Shown piece by piece: positions 34,548 to 43,608 of a stretch of 64,000 bases of DNA; within the stretch, counting starts at the first letter, position 1; every line of letters starts with the position of its first letter. The stretch spans positions 4,086,052 to 4,150,051 of the forward strand of contig NZ_CP075189.1 in the NCBI RefSeq assembly GCF_020510565.1. Direction: 5' to 3'. The translations under genes were made by a program, and so were the position numbers. The stretch is from Ferribacterium limneticum. GTDB lineage: Bacteria > Pseudomonadota > Gammaproteobacteria > Burkholderiales > Rhodocyclaceae. The notes under the pieces were generated by a model. The model did not search any database. It saw only the letters and a list, made by a program, of their open reading frames with translations, and had not been told where the DNA came from.

Positions 34548-34839
34548 ATATCGCTGGCTGGTCCCAGCCGACCATCCGGCCTTCGCCGGCCATTTTCCCG
34601 GACGGCCCATCGTGCCTGGCGTTGTGTTGCTCGACCGTGCCATCCTGTTCGCCGAAGAAATGCTCGGTAAGCCGGGCCTCAACTGGCAGGTCGGCAACGC
34701 CAAATTTTTCAGCCCGGTCGGCCCTGAGGAAGCGCTTACTTTCTCGCTAACCACCAAGCCAAGAGGGGCCATTTCTTTCATCGTGCGTGCCGCCGAGCGC
34801 GACGTCGCCTCCGGCAGCCTGACCGCCACCGCGCCATGA
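34534..34839 (+). CDS. Short FabZ/ApeI-like hotdog dehydratase, aryl-polyene cluster
   Basis: 101 residues, shorter than housekeeping FabZ. The active-site region AGHFPGRPIVPGVVLLDR contains the catalytic His. In the aryl-polyene pathway it dehydrates the 3-hydroxyacyl chain to form each conjugated double bond. It overlaps both neighbours (14 bp with the ligase, ATGA with the acyltransferase). Confidence 0.88.
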   Translation: MADAEYRWLVPADHPAFAGHFPGRPIVPGVVLLDRAILFAEEMLGKPGLNWQVGNAKFFSPVGPEEALTFSLTTKPRGAISFIVRAAERDVASGSLTATAP

Positions 34840-35747
34840 GCCGGAAAGAGCCGACCGACGCCGACTGGATGCGCCAGCAGGAACGCAGCAATCTCGCCAT
34901 CCTCAGGCTCATGGTGTGGATCTCGCTGACCTTCGGCCGCGCCGTCGGCCGCCTCGTCCTCTACGGCATCGCCGCCTATTTCGTCCTCTTCTCGCCGCGT
35001 GCCCGCCGCTGCAGCCGCGACTACCTGCATCTGGCGCTCAACCGCTGGGCCGAGTGGTCGGACGGTTTCCGCCATGTTTTCAGCTTCGCGAGCACGATCC
35101 ACGATCGGATCTATCTGCTCAACGACCGTTTCGACCTGTTCGACATTGAAATTATCGGCAACGAAGCCGTGCAGAAAGTGGCCGCCGAGCACCCCGGCGC
35201 CTTGCTGATCGGCGCCCATCTCGGCAGCTTCGAAGTCCTGCGCGCCGTCGGGCGAGGGCAGCAGGGCCTCAAGGTGGCGATGATGATGTACGAGGAAAAC
35301 GCCCGCAAAATCAATTCGACGCTCGAAGCGATCAACCCGGCGGCCAGTCAGGACATCATCGCGCTCGGCCGCATGGATTCGATGCTGCAGGCCCGCGACC
35401 GACTCGACGAGGGTTACCTCGTCGGCATGCTGGCCGACCGCGGGCTGGGCGACGATGCCACGGTCGACTGCGATTTTCTCGGCAAACCGGCGCCGTTCCC
35501 GCTCGGCCCCTTCCGCATGGCCGCCATGCTGCGCCGCCCGGTTTTCTTCATGACCGGCCTCTATCTGGGCGGCAACCGCTACCAGTTGCATTTCGAACCG
35601 CTGGCCGATTTTTCGCAGACGACGCGTGAAGAACGCGACATGGCGATCCACGCCGCCATGCAACACTACGCCGACCGCCTGACCCATTATTGCCATCTGG
35701 CGCCATACAACTGGTTCAACTTCTTCGATTTCTGGCAGAAAAAATGA
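34836..35747 (+). CDS. LpxL/HtrB-like lipid acyltransferase, aryl-polyene cluster
   Basis: 303 residues. One N-terminal membrane helix (GRLVLYGIAAYFVLF), then the acyltransferase HxxxxE region (LLIGAHLGSFEVLRA) and a later GMLADRGLG phrase typical of the lysophospholipid/lipid A acyltransferase family. It probably attaches the polyene acid to an outer-membrane lipid scaffold or loads a fatty acid. It overlaps the LolA-like gene (ATGA). Confidence 0.9.
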   Translation: MSRKEPTDADWMRQQERSNLAILRLMVWISLTFGRAVGRLVLYGIAAYFVLFSPRARRCSRDYLHLALNRWAEWSDGFRHVFSFASTIHDRIYLLNDRFDLFDIEIIGNEAVQKVAAEHPGALLIGAHLGSFEVLRAVGRGQQGLKVAMMMYEENARKINSTLEAINPAASQDIIALGRMDSMLQARDRLDEGYLVGMLADRGLGDDATVDCDFLGKPAPFPLGPFRMAAMLRRPVFFMTGLYLGGNRYQLHFEPLADFSQTTREERDMAIHAAMQHYADRLTHYCHLAPYNWFNFFDFWQKK

Positions 35748-36313
35748 TCAAACGTCTCCTCGGCTGTCTTTTTCTGTTGATTCTGGCCCTGCCGGCCTCG
35801 GCCGCCTTCGATGTCGGCCAGCTCATGACCGACCTCGCCAGGAACAAGGGTGGCAAGGCCAAATTCACCGAGAAGAAATACATCTCGCTGCTCGACAAGC
35901 CCGTCGTATCGTCGGGGGAAATGAGTTATACGGCGCCCGACCGCCTTGAAAAACGGACGCTGGTGCCCAAGGTGGAAACGCTGCTGCTCGACAAGGACAT
36001 CCTGTCGATCGAGCGCGAGAAGCAGAAACTCAGCATCAATCTGGCCAACCAGCCGGAAGCGCTGGCCTTTGTCGACAGCATCCGCGGCACGCTTTCCGGC
36101 AACCGGGCGGCGCTCGAGAAAAACTATGCTCTGCATTTATCGGGCAATGCCGACAAGTGGGTGCTCACACTGCTACCCAGCGACCAGAAAATCTCGGCGC
36201 TGGTCCTGCGCATAACGGTCAGCGGCAGCCGGGGTCTGGTCCGCAGCATCGAGTACCTGCAGGCCGACGGTGACCGCTCGGTGCTCAATATGGAGCCGAT
36301 CGAAACCAAATGA
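35744..36313 (+). CDS. LolA-like periplasmic carrier, aryl-polyene cluster
   Basis: 189 residues. A signal peptide (MIKRLLGCLFLLILALPASA) is followed by a LolA-type beta-barrel pattern (KAKFTEKKYISLLDKPVVSSGEM). It differs from housekeeping LolA and is a standard member of aryl-polyene clusters, probably ferrying the lipid-linked pigment across the periplasm. The start was fixed by the ATGA overlap with the acyltransferase. Confidence 0.88.
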   Translation: MIKRLLGCLFLLILALPASAAFDVGQLMTDLARNKGGKAKFTEKKYISLLDKPVVSSGEMSYTAPDRLEKRTLVPKVETLLLDKDILSIEREKQKLSINLANQPEALAFVDSIRGTLSGNRAALEKNYALHLSGNADKWVLTLLPSDQKISALVLRITVSGSRGLVRSIEYLQADGDRSVLNMEPIETK

Positions 36314-38637
36314 GCGCGGCGGCCCGTGCTTTCCTGATCTGGCTGCTGGCCATGCTGGCCGGCGCCATCGTCGTCTGGAACAGCCATTTTTCGGCCGACA
36401 TGTCCTTCTTCCTGCCGGGCCGGCCGAGCGCGGCGCAGCAGGTGCTGGTCGACCAGTTGAAGGAAGGTGTCGTCACCCGCCTGCTCATGGTCGCCATCGC
36501 AGGCGGCGATGCGGCACAGCGGGCGGCGGCATCGCGCCAGTTGCGCGGTCGACTGGAAAAATTGCCCGAATTTGTCGCCATCCAGAACGGCCAGGCCGGC
36601 AGCCTCGATGCCGACCGCGACTTCCTGTTCCGCCACCGCTACCTGCTCAGCCCGGCCGTCAAGCCCGAACGCTTCACCGTCGACGGCCTCCGGGCCAGCA
36701 TCGCCAATAGTGTCGATCTGCTCGCCTCGCCGGCCGGCATGATGATCAAGCCCTTGTTGCCGCGCGACCCGACCGGCGAAATGATCGAACTGCTCTCCGG
36801 CCTCAACGCCGGCGCCCAGCCCAATACGCAGGAAGGCGTCTGGGCCTCGCGCGACGGCCAACGGGCCATGCTGCTGATCCAGAGCGCCGCCCTCGGCTCC
36901 GATACCGACGCCCAGGAACAGGCGATCGCCACCATCCGCAGCCAGTTTGCCGAAAGCGCCCAATACGCCGGCTTCAGCGACGCGCGGATCGTGATTTCCG
37001 GCCCAGGCGTCTTCGCCGTCACATCGCGCGAAACGATCAAGAGCGAAGTCAGCAAGCTGTCATCGATCAGCACGCTGGCCATCATTGCCGTACTGTTCTT
37101 CGTCTATCGCTCGGCCCGGCTGCTCAGCCTCGGCCTGCTGCCCGTGGTCAGCGGGGCGCTGGCCGGCATCGTCGCCGTCAGCCTGGCCTACGGCACGGTT
37201 TTCGGCATCACCGTCGGCTTCGGCTCGGCGCTGATCGGCGAGGCGGTCGATTACTCGATTTATTATTTCGTCCAGTCCGGCCGGCTCGGCGCGGCCGAAT
37301 GGCGGGCGCGCTTCTGGCCGACCATCCGTTTGGGCGTGCTGACCTCAGTTTGCGGCTTCGCCGCACTGCTCTTTTCCGGCTTCCCCGGCCTCGCCCAGCT
37401 CGGCCTCTATTCGCTGAGCGGCGTGCTGACCGCCGCGCTGGTCACCCGTTTCATCCTGCCGGCGCTGGCCGGCAACGATCATCCGGTCCGCGACCTGAGC
37501 CACCTCGCCCCGCCGCTCAAGCAGGGCATCCGGGTGTTGCAAGGCCTGCGCTGGCCAGTCATTCTGCTCACCGCCGCGGCGCTAACCGTCCTCGTCATCG
37601 ACCGCCACCAGCTCTGGCACCCGAACCTGTCAGCCCTGAGCACGGTCAGCGCCGAAGACTCGGCCACCGACATGGCGCTGCGCGCCGACATCGGCGCCCC
37701 GGATTCACGCTACATGGCCGTTATCACCGCACCGGACCGCGAAGCCGCGCTGCAGGCAGCCGAACGGGCCGGGCAGCAGCTCGACGCGCTGGTGGCAAAG
37801 GGCATCATCGGCGGCTACGACAGCCCGGCCCGCTTCCTGCCCAGCCAGGCCACGCAGGCCGCCCGCCGGGCCAGTCTGCCAGCCAGCGACGAACTGGCGG
37901 CGCGTCTGCAATTGGCGCAGGCCGATTCCCCGCTCGCTGCCAACAAGCTCGCCCCCTTCCTCGACGAAGTCGCCAAGGCGAAAGAGCAGGGTGCCATCAC
38001 CCGCGAAACGCTCAACGGCACGAGTCTGGCGCTCGCCGTCGACTCGCTGCTCATGCAACGGCCAAACGGCTGGAGCGTGCTGCTGCCGCTGCGCCCGCCA
38101 GCCGGCGTCAAGGGCGTGGACATCGAGCCGGTGCGCGCCAAACTGGCCGGCAGCGGCGCGCTGTTCATCGACATGAAGTTCGAATTCGACCGCCTCTACA
38201 ACGATTATCTCGACGAGGCAACGCTGCTCTCGCTGGCCGGCTTCGCCGCCATCGTCGCGCTGCTCGCCGTCACGCTGCGCTCCCCCCGCCGGCTCGGCGC
38301 CGTCCTGCTGCCGCTGCTCCTCGCCGTCATCCTGGTCATCGCCGGGGTGCATCTGGCCGGCGAACAGCTGCACCTCATGCACCTGATCGGCATGCTGCTG
38401 ATCGTCGCCGTCGGCTCAAATTACGCGCTGTTCTTCGACCGGGCCGGCAAGGAACACCGGCTCGATGCGCCGACGCTGGCCTCGATGGCCATCGCCAACC
38501 TGACCACCGCCATCGGCTTCGGCACGCTCGCCCTGTCCAGCGTGCCGGTCCTGCACGCTGTCGGCATTACGGTTGGCCCGGGCGCCGTGCTGGCCTTGTT
38601 ACTGGCGGCCTGTTTTTCGGAGCGCGAAGGTGAATAG
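36310..38637 (+). CDS. MMPL/RND-family exporter, aryl-polyene cluster
   Basis: 775 residues. Two halves, each with a large periplasmic loop and five to six membrane helices, match the MMPL fold (FGSALIGEAVDYSIYYFV in the first half, LLIVAVGSNYALFFDR in the second). These transporters export the polyene lipid to the periplasm or outer membrane. It overlaps the LolA-like gene by 4 bp (ATGA). Confidence 0.92.
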   Translation: MSAAARAFLIWLLAMLAGAIVVWNSHFSADMSFFLPGRPSAAQQVLVDQLKEGVVTRLLMVAIAGGDAAQRAAASRQLRGRLEKLPEFVAIQNGQAGSLDADRDFLFRHRYLLSPAVKPERFTVDGLRASIANSVDLLASPAGMMIKPLLPRDPTGEMIELLSGLNAGAQPNTQEGVWASRDGQRAMLLIQSAALGSDTDAQEQAIATIRSQFAESAQYAGFSDARIVISGPGVFAVTSRETIKSEVSKLSSISTLAIIAVLFFVYRSARLLSLGLLPVVSGALAGIVAVSLAYGTVFGITVGFGSALIGEAVDYSIYYFVQSGRLGAAEWRARFWPTIRLGVLTSVCGFAALLFSGFPGLAQLGLYSLSGVLTAALVTRFILPALAGNDHPVRDLSHLAPPLKQGIRVLQGLRWPVILLTAAALTVLVIDRHQLWHPNLSALSTVSAEDSATDMALRADIGAPDSRYMAVITAPDREAALQAAERAGQQLDALVAKGIIGGYDSPARFLPSQATQAARRASLPASDELAARLQLAQADSPLAANKLAPFLDEVAKAKEQGAITRETLNGTSLALAVDSLLMQRPNGWSVLLPLRPPAGVKGVDIEPVRAKLAGSGALFIDMKFEFDRLYNDYLDEATLLSLAGFAAIVALLAVTLRSPRRLGAVLLPLLLAVILVIAGVHLAGEQLHLMHLIGMLLIVAVGSNYALFFDRAGKEHRLDAPTLASMAIANLTTAIGFGTLALSSVPVLHAVGITVGPGAVLALLLAACFSEREGE

Positions 38638-38644
38638 CCCGCTT

Positions 38645-38682
38645 CCCACGGTCAACCCGAAAAAACGGCCAAAAATGAAATC
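38645..38682 (+). repeat. Dispersed 36-bp repeat
   Basis: CCCACGGTCAACCCGAAA, then AAACGGCCAAAAATGAAATC. It fills most of the gap between the exporter and the next hydrolase, and ends 3 bp before parS-like site 2. Confidence 0.93.
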
Positions 38683-38685
38683 TCA

Positions 38686-38701
38686 CGTTTCACGTGAAAC
38701 C
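38686..38701. other. parS-like site 2 (perfect core)
   Basis: GTTTCACGTGAAAC, the ParB-binding palindrome core, is exact at 38687-38700. It sits in the leader of the following hydrolase gene, directly after a dispersed repeat. Confidence 0.85.
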
Positions 38702-38706
38702 GCCGC

Positions 38707-39351
38707 ATGAGCGCCGCGCTCCGCACCCTGCGCCATGACGGCGGCGGCGACAACCTTCTCGTCCTGCTCCCCGGCGCCTACATGACGCCCGAGCACTTCG
38801 CCGACAACGGCTTTTTCGCCGACGCCGCCGTGCGCCACCTCAAGCTCGACATCGTCGCCGTCGACCTCGGCCTCGATGCCGTGTCGAGCGGCGACGCGCT
38901 GCCCGCCGTCATCGAACAGATTCTGATCCCGGCCCGCGCTCAGTATCGGCAAGTCTGGCTCGGCGGCATCTCGCTCGGCGGCCTGCTCGCGTTGTGCCTT
39001 AACGCCGATCATCCCGGCCTCGTCGATGGTCTTTGCCTGATCGCGCCGTACCCCGGCAGCCGGCTGACCACCAACGCCATCAAGCGGGCCGGCGGCCTCG
39101 ACATCTGGGAGCCAACCGAAGTCGACCTGACCGACCCCGAGTTCCGCGCCTACAACTGGCTCAAAGCGCCGCCGGCCGCTTTCCCCGTCTTCGTCGGCTA
39201 CGGAACGGAGGACCGCTTCGCCGAAGGCATGCGAGACATCGCCGACCGCTTCCCGCCCGCCGCCCGCTGTGGCCTGCCGGGCGACCACGACTGGCCAGTC
39301 TGGCGCGATTTGTGGGAACATTTTCTCAACCTTGGCCACTTCGCCACCTGA
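38707..39351 (+). CDS. Alpha/beta hydrolase or thioesterase-like protein, aryl-polyene region
   Basis: 214 residues. The phrase LLVLLPGAYMTPEHFADNGF precedes a GGISLGGLLAL nucleophile elbow; Asp and His candidates are in YGTEDRFAEGM and LPGDHDWPVW. It may release or trim the polyene chain, but its substrate is unknown. A polysaccharide deacetylase follows after 1 bp. Confidence 0.8.
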   Translation: MSAALRTLRHDGGGDNLLVLLPGAYMTPEHFADNGFFADAAVRHLKLDIVAVDLGLDAVSSGDALPAVIEQILIPARAQYRQVWLGGISLGGLLALCLNADHPGLVDGLCLIAPYPGSRLTTNAIKRAGGLDIWEPTEVDLTDPEFRAYNWLKAPPAAFPVFVGYGTEDRFAEGMRDIADRFPPAARCGLPGDHDWPVWRDLWEHFLNLGHFAT

Positions 39352-39352
39352 C

Positions 39353-40153
39353 ATGTCGACGCGCTGGAAACCGACCTTCGCCATCAAAGCCACCTTCGCC
39401 GTGCATGCCGCGGCGGCTGTCGGCTGCGTGTTGGCACCGTCGCTGTGGCCGTGGGCCCTCGGCATGCTGGTCATCAACCACGCCATCATCACCACCGCCG
39501 GCCTGCTGCCGCGCACGACCCTGCTCGGCCCCAACCTGACCAGCCTGCCGGATGATGCCGTCGCCCGCCGCGAAGTCGCCATCACCATCGATGATGGCCC
39601 TGACCCGGAAGTCACGCCGCGCGTCCTCGACCTGCTCGACGCCGCCAACGCCAAGGCCACGTTCTTCTGCATCGGCTGGCGCGCCCGCGACAACCCAGCG
39701 TTGTGCCGCGAAATCGTCGCCCGCGGCCATCGCATCGAGAACCATGGCGACTCGCATTCCAAGGTCTTCGCCTTCTTCGGCCCGGGCCGCATGAAAGCCG
39801 ACATCGCCGCAGCGCAAGCCACCTTCGCCGACATCACCGGCCAGACGCCGCGCTATTTCCGCGCCACGGCCGGCCTGCGCAACCCTTTCCTCGACGCCGT
39901 GCTGCACAAGCTCGACCTCAAGCTGGCGAGCTGGACGCGCCGCTCCTACGACACGCGCTGCGGCGACGCGGAAACTGTTTTCCGGCGCCTGAGCCGCGAC
40001 CTCGGCCCGGGCGACATCCTGCTCCTGCACGACGGCCACGCCGCCCGCACACCGGATGGTCAGCCGGTCATCCTCGCCGTGCTGCCTCGCCTGATCACCG
40101 CGCTGCGCCAACATTCACTCAACCCCGTCACCTTGCCCGACGCCACCTCATGA
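39353..40153 (+). CDS. NodB-type polysaccharide/chitooligosaccharide deacetylase
   Basis: 266 residues from the ATG at 39353. N-terminal hydrophobic helices (AAVGCVLAPSLWPWALGML) may anchor it. The NodB domain has VAITIDDGPDPEVTPRVLDLL with the metal-binding Asp pair and NHGDSHS for the histidines. Such enzymes remove acetyl groups from sugars; in this locus it may act on a sugar of the pigment-lipid. It overlaps the next methyltransferase (ATGA). Confidence 0.85.
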   Translation: MSTRWKPTFAIKATFAVHAAAAVGCVLAPSLWPWALGMLVINHAIITTAGLLPRTTLLGPNLTSLPDDAVARREVAITIDDGPDPEVTPRVLDLLDAANAKATFFCIGWRARDNPALCREIVARGHRIENHGDSHSKVFAFFGPGRMKADIAAAQATFADITGQTPRYFRATAGLRNPFLDAVLHKLDLKLASWTRRSYDTRCGDAETVFRRLSRDLGPGDILLLHDGHAARTPDGQPVILAVLPRLITALRQHSLNPVTLPDATS

Positions 40154-40872
40154 CCAAGCGTTTCCTGCGCACCCTGCTCGACGAAGCCAGCCGCCCCTTC
40201 ATCGGCGGCGGCCATTTCGCCTACCACTATTCGCGCGGCAAGCTGTCCTCCGACAGCATCTTCCGCGAGATCCTCAAGCGCGGCCTGTTCCCGGCCGAAG
40301 GCCGTTACCTCGACCTCGGCTGCGGTCAGGGCAGTCTGTTTTCGTGGCTGCTCGCCGCCCGCAAACTGTACGACGCCGGTAACTGGCCGAAGGGCTGGCC
40401 GGCCGCGCCCAAGGCGCTGAGCCTGCGCGGCATCGAACTCATGCAGAAGGACGTTGACCGTGCTGCCAAGGCTTTCGGCGCCGACCACCCGATCCTGCGC
40501 ATAGAGCAGGGCGACATGACCAAGGCCGATTTCGGCCAGGCCGACGTCATCACCATCCTCGACGCCCTGCATTATTTCGACCACGCCCACCAGAAGGACG
40601 TGATCAAGCGCATACGCGCCGCGCTGCCACCGGGCGGCCTGTTCCTGACCCGCGTCGGCGATGCCTCGGCCGGGCTGCCTTACCACCTGTGCAATTGGGT
40701 CGATCACGCCGTCACTTTCGCGCGCGGCCACCGCCTGCCACGCCTCTATTGCCGGCCGCTCGCCGAGTGGATCGCCTTGCTTGAAAGCCTTGGTTTCACG
40801 GTCGAAACCGACCCGATGAACGACATCAAGCCCTTCGCCAACGTCATGCTGGTCTGCCGCGTTCCGGCCTAA
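40150..40872 (+). CDS. Class I SAM-dependent methyltransferase, aryl-polyene region
   Basis: 240 residues. SAM-binding motif LDLGCGQGSLFSWLLA near residue 56; later EQGDMTKADFGQADVITILDALHYF. Aryl-polyene pigments often carry methyl groups on the aromatic head, which would suit this enzyme, but C- versus O-methylation is not decidable. It is co-translated with the deacetylase. Confidence 0.86.
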   Translation: MTKRFLRTLLDEASRPFIGGGHFAYHYSRGKLSSDSIFREILKRGLFPAEGRYLDLGCGQGSLFSWLLAARKLYDAGNWPKGWPAAPKALSLRGIELMQKDVDRAAKAFGADHPILRIEQGDMTKADFGQADVITILDALHYFDHAHQKDVIKRIRAALPPGGLFLTRVGDASAGLPYHLCNWVDHAVTFARGHRLPRLYCRPLAEWIALLESLGFTVETDPMNDIKPFANVMLVCRVPA

Positions 40873-40876
40873 CGCC

Positions 40877-42058
40877 ATGCGTTTCAGCCGTCCGGCCATC
40901 CTCACCGCTTTCCTGCTGGCCACGCTGGCCGGCTGCTCGCTGTTCGAGGAAGGCGAGGAAGAGGGCAGCGCATTGCCGTCCGACATGGCGCGCCGGGCCG
41001 ATGGCAAGACGGCCACGGCCTGGCCGACCTCGCTGGCCGAAGCCGACGTCAAAAAACGCATCGTCCGCCTGATCCCTGCTTACGCCAAAGACCGCCAGGG
41101 CTGGGCCGACGACCTGCACACCGCTTTCAGGACGCTGGAAGTGCCGCACGCGACGCAAACCTATTGCGCCGCCATCGCCATCATCGAGCAAGAATCGAGC
41201 TTCCAGGCCGACCCCAGCGTGCCCGGCCTGCCCAACATCGTGCGCCGCGAACTCGAAAGCCGGGCTGGGCGTTACGGCGTGCCATTGCTGCTCGTCAACG
41301 CCGCGCTGAGCAAGAAATCGCCCGACGGCAAGAGCTACAACGAGCGCATCGACGCACTGAAAACCGAAAAGCAGGTCAATGCCCTGTTCGAGGACATGAC
41401 CGGCGAGTTGCCCTTCGGCCGCCAATTGTTCGCCGACTACAACCCGATACGCACCGGCGGGCCGATGCAGGTCAGCATCGAATTCGCCACGCAGCAGGTC
41501 AGGGAACGCGACTACCCGTACTCGATCCCGAAGAAAATTCGTGACGAGGTGTTCACGCGGCGCGGCGGCGTTTATTTCGGCAGCGCCATCCTGCTCGATT
41601 ACGAAGTGCCCTACGACAGCATCGTCTACCGCTTCGCCGATTTCAACGCCGGCCGCTACAGCAGCCGCAATGCCGCCTTCCAGCTGGCGCTCGGCAAGCT
41701 CGCCGGCAAGCCGCTGGCGCCGGATGGCGACCTGCTGCGCTACGAGGACGGCAAACCAGCCTCGGTCCCGAGCAGCGTTGAGGAAGCCGCCATCGGCATT
41801 GCCGCCAAGCTCGACATGAGCCGCCCGCAAATCCGCCGCGACCTGCTCCTCGAAAAATCTCCGGCTTTCGGCCGCAGCCCCTTGTTCAACCGGGTCTTCG
41901 AACTGGCCGAACGCAATGGCCGCCCCATCGCCCGGCAAGCCATGCCGCAAATCGACCTCAAAAGTCCGAAAATCAGCCGCAAGCTGACCACCGAATGGTT
42001 CGCCAAGCGGGTGGAAGGGCGCTACCGGACCTGTCTGGGCCGGAGCAGCGGCAAGTAG
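40877..42058 (+). CDS. DUF1615 lipoprotein
   Basis: 393 residues. A lipoprotein signal peptide with lipobox LAGCS (Cys at about residue 20) and an acidic mature N-terminus. The DUF1615 hallmarks are the EQESSFQADP region, similar to lytic transglycosylase folds, and GPMQVSIEFA. It is found near aryl-polyene genes in other Betaproteobacteria, but its function is unknown. It ends 7 bp before a dispersed repeat and converges on the Dcu gene. Confidence 0.88.
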   Translation: MRFSRPAILTAFLLATLAGCSLFEEGEEEGSALPSDMARRADGKTATAWPTSLAEADVKKRIVRLIPAYAKDRQGWADDLHTAFRTLEVPHATQTYCAAIAIIEQESSFQADPSVPGLPNIVRRELESRAGRYGVPLLLVNAALSKKSPDGKSYNERIDALKTEKQVNALFEDMTGELPFGRQLFADYNPIRTGGPMQVSIEFATQQVRERDYPYSIPKKIRDEVFTRRGGVYFGSAILLDYEVPYDSIVYRFADFNAGRYSSRNAAFQLALGKLAGKPLAPDGDLLRYEDGKPASVPSSVEEAAIGIAAKLDMSRPQIRRDLLLEKSPAFGRSPLFNRVFELAERNGRPIARQAMPQIDLKSPKISRKLTTEWFAKRVEGRYRTCLGRSSGK

Positions 42059-42065
42059 CCGACTG

Positions 42066-42102
42066 CCACGGTCAACCGGAAAAATTACCCAAAATCGAAA
42101 TC
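42066..42102 (+). repeat. Dispersed 36-bp repeat
   Basis: CCACGGTCAACCGGAAA, then AATTACCCAAAATCGAAATC. It fills nearly the whole gap between two converging genes. Confidence 0.9.
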
Positions 42103-43426
42103 AGAAATACATCTGCGCCAGCGAGTAGGCGACGATGGTCGACACGATGACGCCGATCCAGCCGGGAATCATGAAGCTGTGGTTGAGCAGGTATTTGCCG
42201 ATGCGCGTCGTACCGCTGCGGTCCATGTTGATCGCCGCCAGATCGCTCGGGTAGAAGGCGAAGAAGAAGTAGGCGTAGCAGGAGGGCATGAGACCGAGCA
42301 GCAGTTGCGGGCTGAGGCCGAGGGCGAGGCCGAAGGGCAGCATGATGGTCAGCGTCGCCGCCTGGCTCTTGACGAAGGCGGAGACGGCGAACATGGCCAA
42401 GGCGAAGGTCCAGGGCGCGTACTCAACCATGGCCTTGATGTTTTCAACGAGGAAAGCCTCGTTGGCCTTGACGAAGGTGTCGCTCATCCAGGCAATCCCG
42501 AAGATCGAGACGACGGCGATCATGCCGGCCGTGAACACTTCCGACTTGGCGATGGCCGCCGCCTTGACGTCGGCCGCGAAGAGGATGAAGGCGCCGAAGG
42601 CGAGCATGACGAGCTGCACGACGGTGGTCATCGGAATCGGCTTGCCCTTGGCCAATGGCAGCACGCTGGGATAGAGGGCGAGGGCAACGATGGTCAGGAT
42701 GCCGGTGAAGAAGAGCACGACCGACAGCCGGGCCGACTTGGGTAGCGTCTTGTCGAGCGTCGTTACCGACATGTCGACCGTGGCGCGGAAATCCGGGTCC
42801 TGCATGCGCTCCAGGAACTCAGGATCCTTGTCGAGATCGAGGCCGCGCTTCACGCTCCAGAAGGCCGCCGCCAGCACGCCGATCAGGCCGGCCGGCAGGG
42901 TGACCATCAGGATCTGGGCCAGCGTCACCGGCGCATCGGTCTTCGCCGTCATCGCCAGAAAGGTGGTCACGGCCGCCGCCACCGGGCTGGCCGTGATGCC
43001 CATTTGCGAGGCGACGCTGGAAATCGCCATCGGCCGTTCCGGGCGGATTTTGGTCTTCAGCGCCACGTCGGCAATCACCGGCAGCAGCGAATAGACGGCA
43101 TGGCCGGTACCGACGCAGACGGTCAGCAGAAAGGTGGAGAGCGGTGCCAGAATCGTGATCTGTTGCGGATGCCTGCGCATCAGGCGCTCGGCCTGCTGGA
43201 CCAGCCAGTCGAGACCGCCGGCCACCTGCAAGGTCGCCGACGCAGTGACCACGGCGAGAATAATGAGCATGACGGTAATCGGCGGCTCGGATGGTGCAAC
43301 GCGGAAACCGAAACTGAGCACCGCGACGCCCAGCCCGCCAATCAGGCCAAGCGCCACCCCGCCGCGCCGGATACCGATCAGGATAGCGGTCAAAACCAGG
43401 GCAAACTGAATCCAGAAATCAAACAT
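42101..43426 (-). CDS. Anaerobic C4-dicarboxylate transporter, DcuA/DcuB family
   Basis: 441 residues from the ATG at 43426 with AAGGGG upstream. It has 10-12 membrane helices. Family stretches are VGTGHAVYSLLPVIADVALK, RPERPMAISSVASQMGITASP and YPSDLAAINMDRSGTTRIG. Dcu proteins exchange fumarate or aspartate for succinate. It is not a pigment gene and interrupts the cluster in the opposite strand. Confidence 0.93.
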   Translation of the reverse strand: MFDFWIQFALVLTAILIGIRRGGVALGLIGGLGVAVLSFGFRVAPSEPPITVMLIILAVVTASATLQVAGGLDWLVQQAERLMRRHPQQITILAPLSTFLLTVCVGTGHAVYSLLPVIADVALKTKIRPERPMAISSVASQMGITASPVAAAVTTFLAMTAKTDAPVTLAQILMVTLPAGLIGVLAAAFWSVKRGLDLDKDPEFLERMQDPDFRATVDMSVTTLDKTLPKSARLSVVLFFTGILTIVALALYPSVLPLAKGKPIPMTTVVQLVMLAFGAFILFAADVKAAAIAKSEVFTAGMIAVVSIFGIAWMSDTFVKANEAFLVENIKAMVEYAPWTFALAMFAVSAFVKSQAATLTIMLPFGLALGLSPQLLLGLMPSCYAYFFFAFYPSDLAAINMDRSGTTRIGKYLLNHSFMIPGWIGVIVSTIVAYSLAQMYF

Positions 43427-43566
43427 GATGTTCCCCTTAAGCAAACTCTTATATGCTGCAACGCAGCAATTTCAGCTCACTATGCCACAGGGGAATGGGC
43501 GACAGAAGGCGGTCTGCCGGGTAAATCTACGCGGAAGTTGACCTGCATCAGCCAAAGCAAGACTTG

Positions 43567-43603
43567 CCACGGTCAACCCGAAAAATGGGCCAAAAATGAA
43601 ATC
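43567..43603 (+). repeat. Dispersed 36-bp repeat
   Basis: CCACGGTCAACCCGAAA, then AATGGGCCAAAAATGAAATC. It is an intergenic copy 6 bp after the end of the minus-strand hydrolase gene. Confidence 0.92.
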
Positions 43604-43608
43604 CGGAA

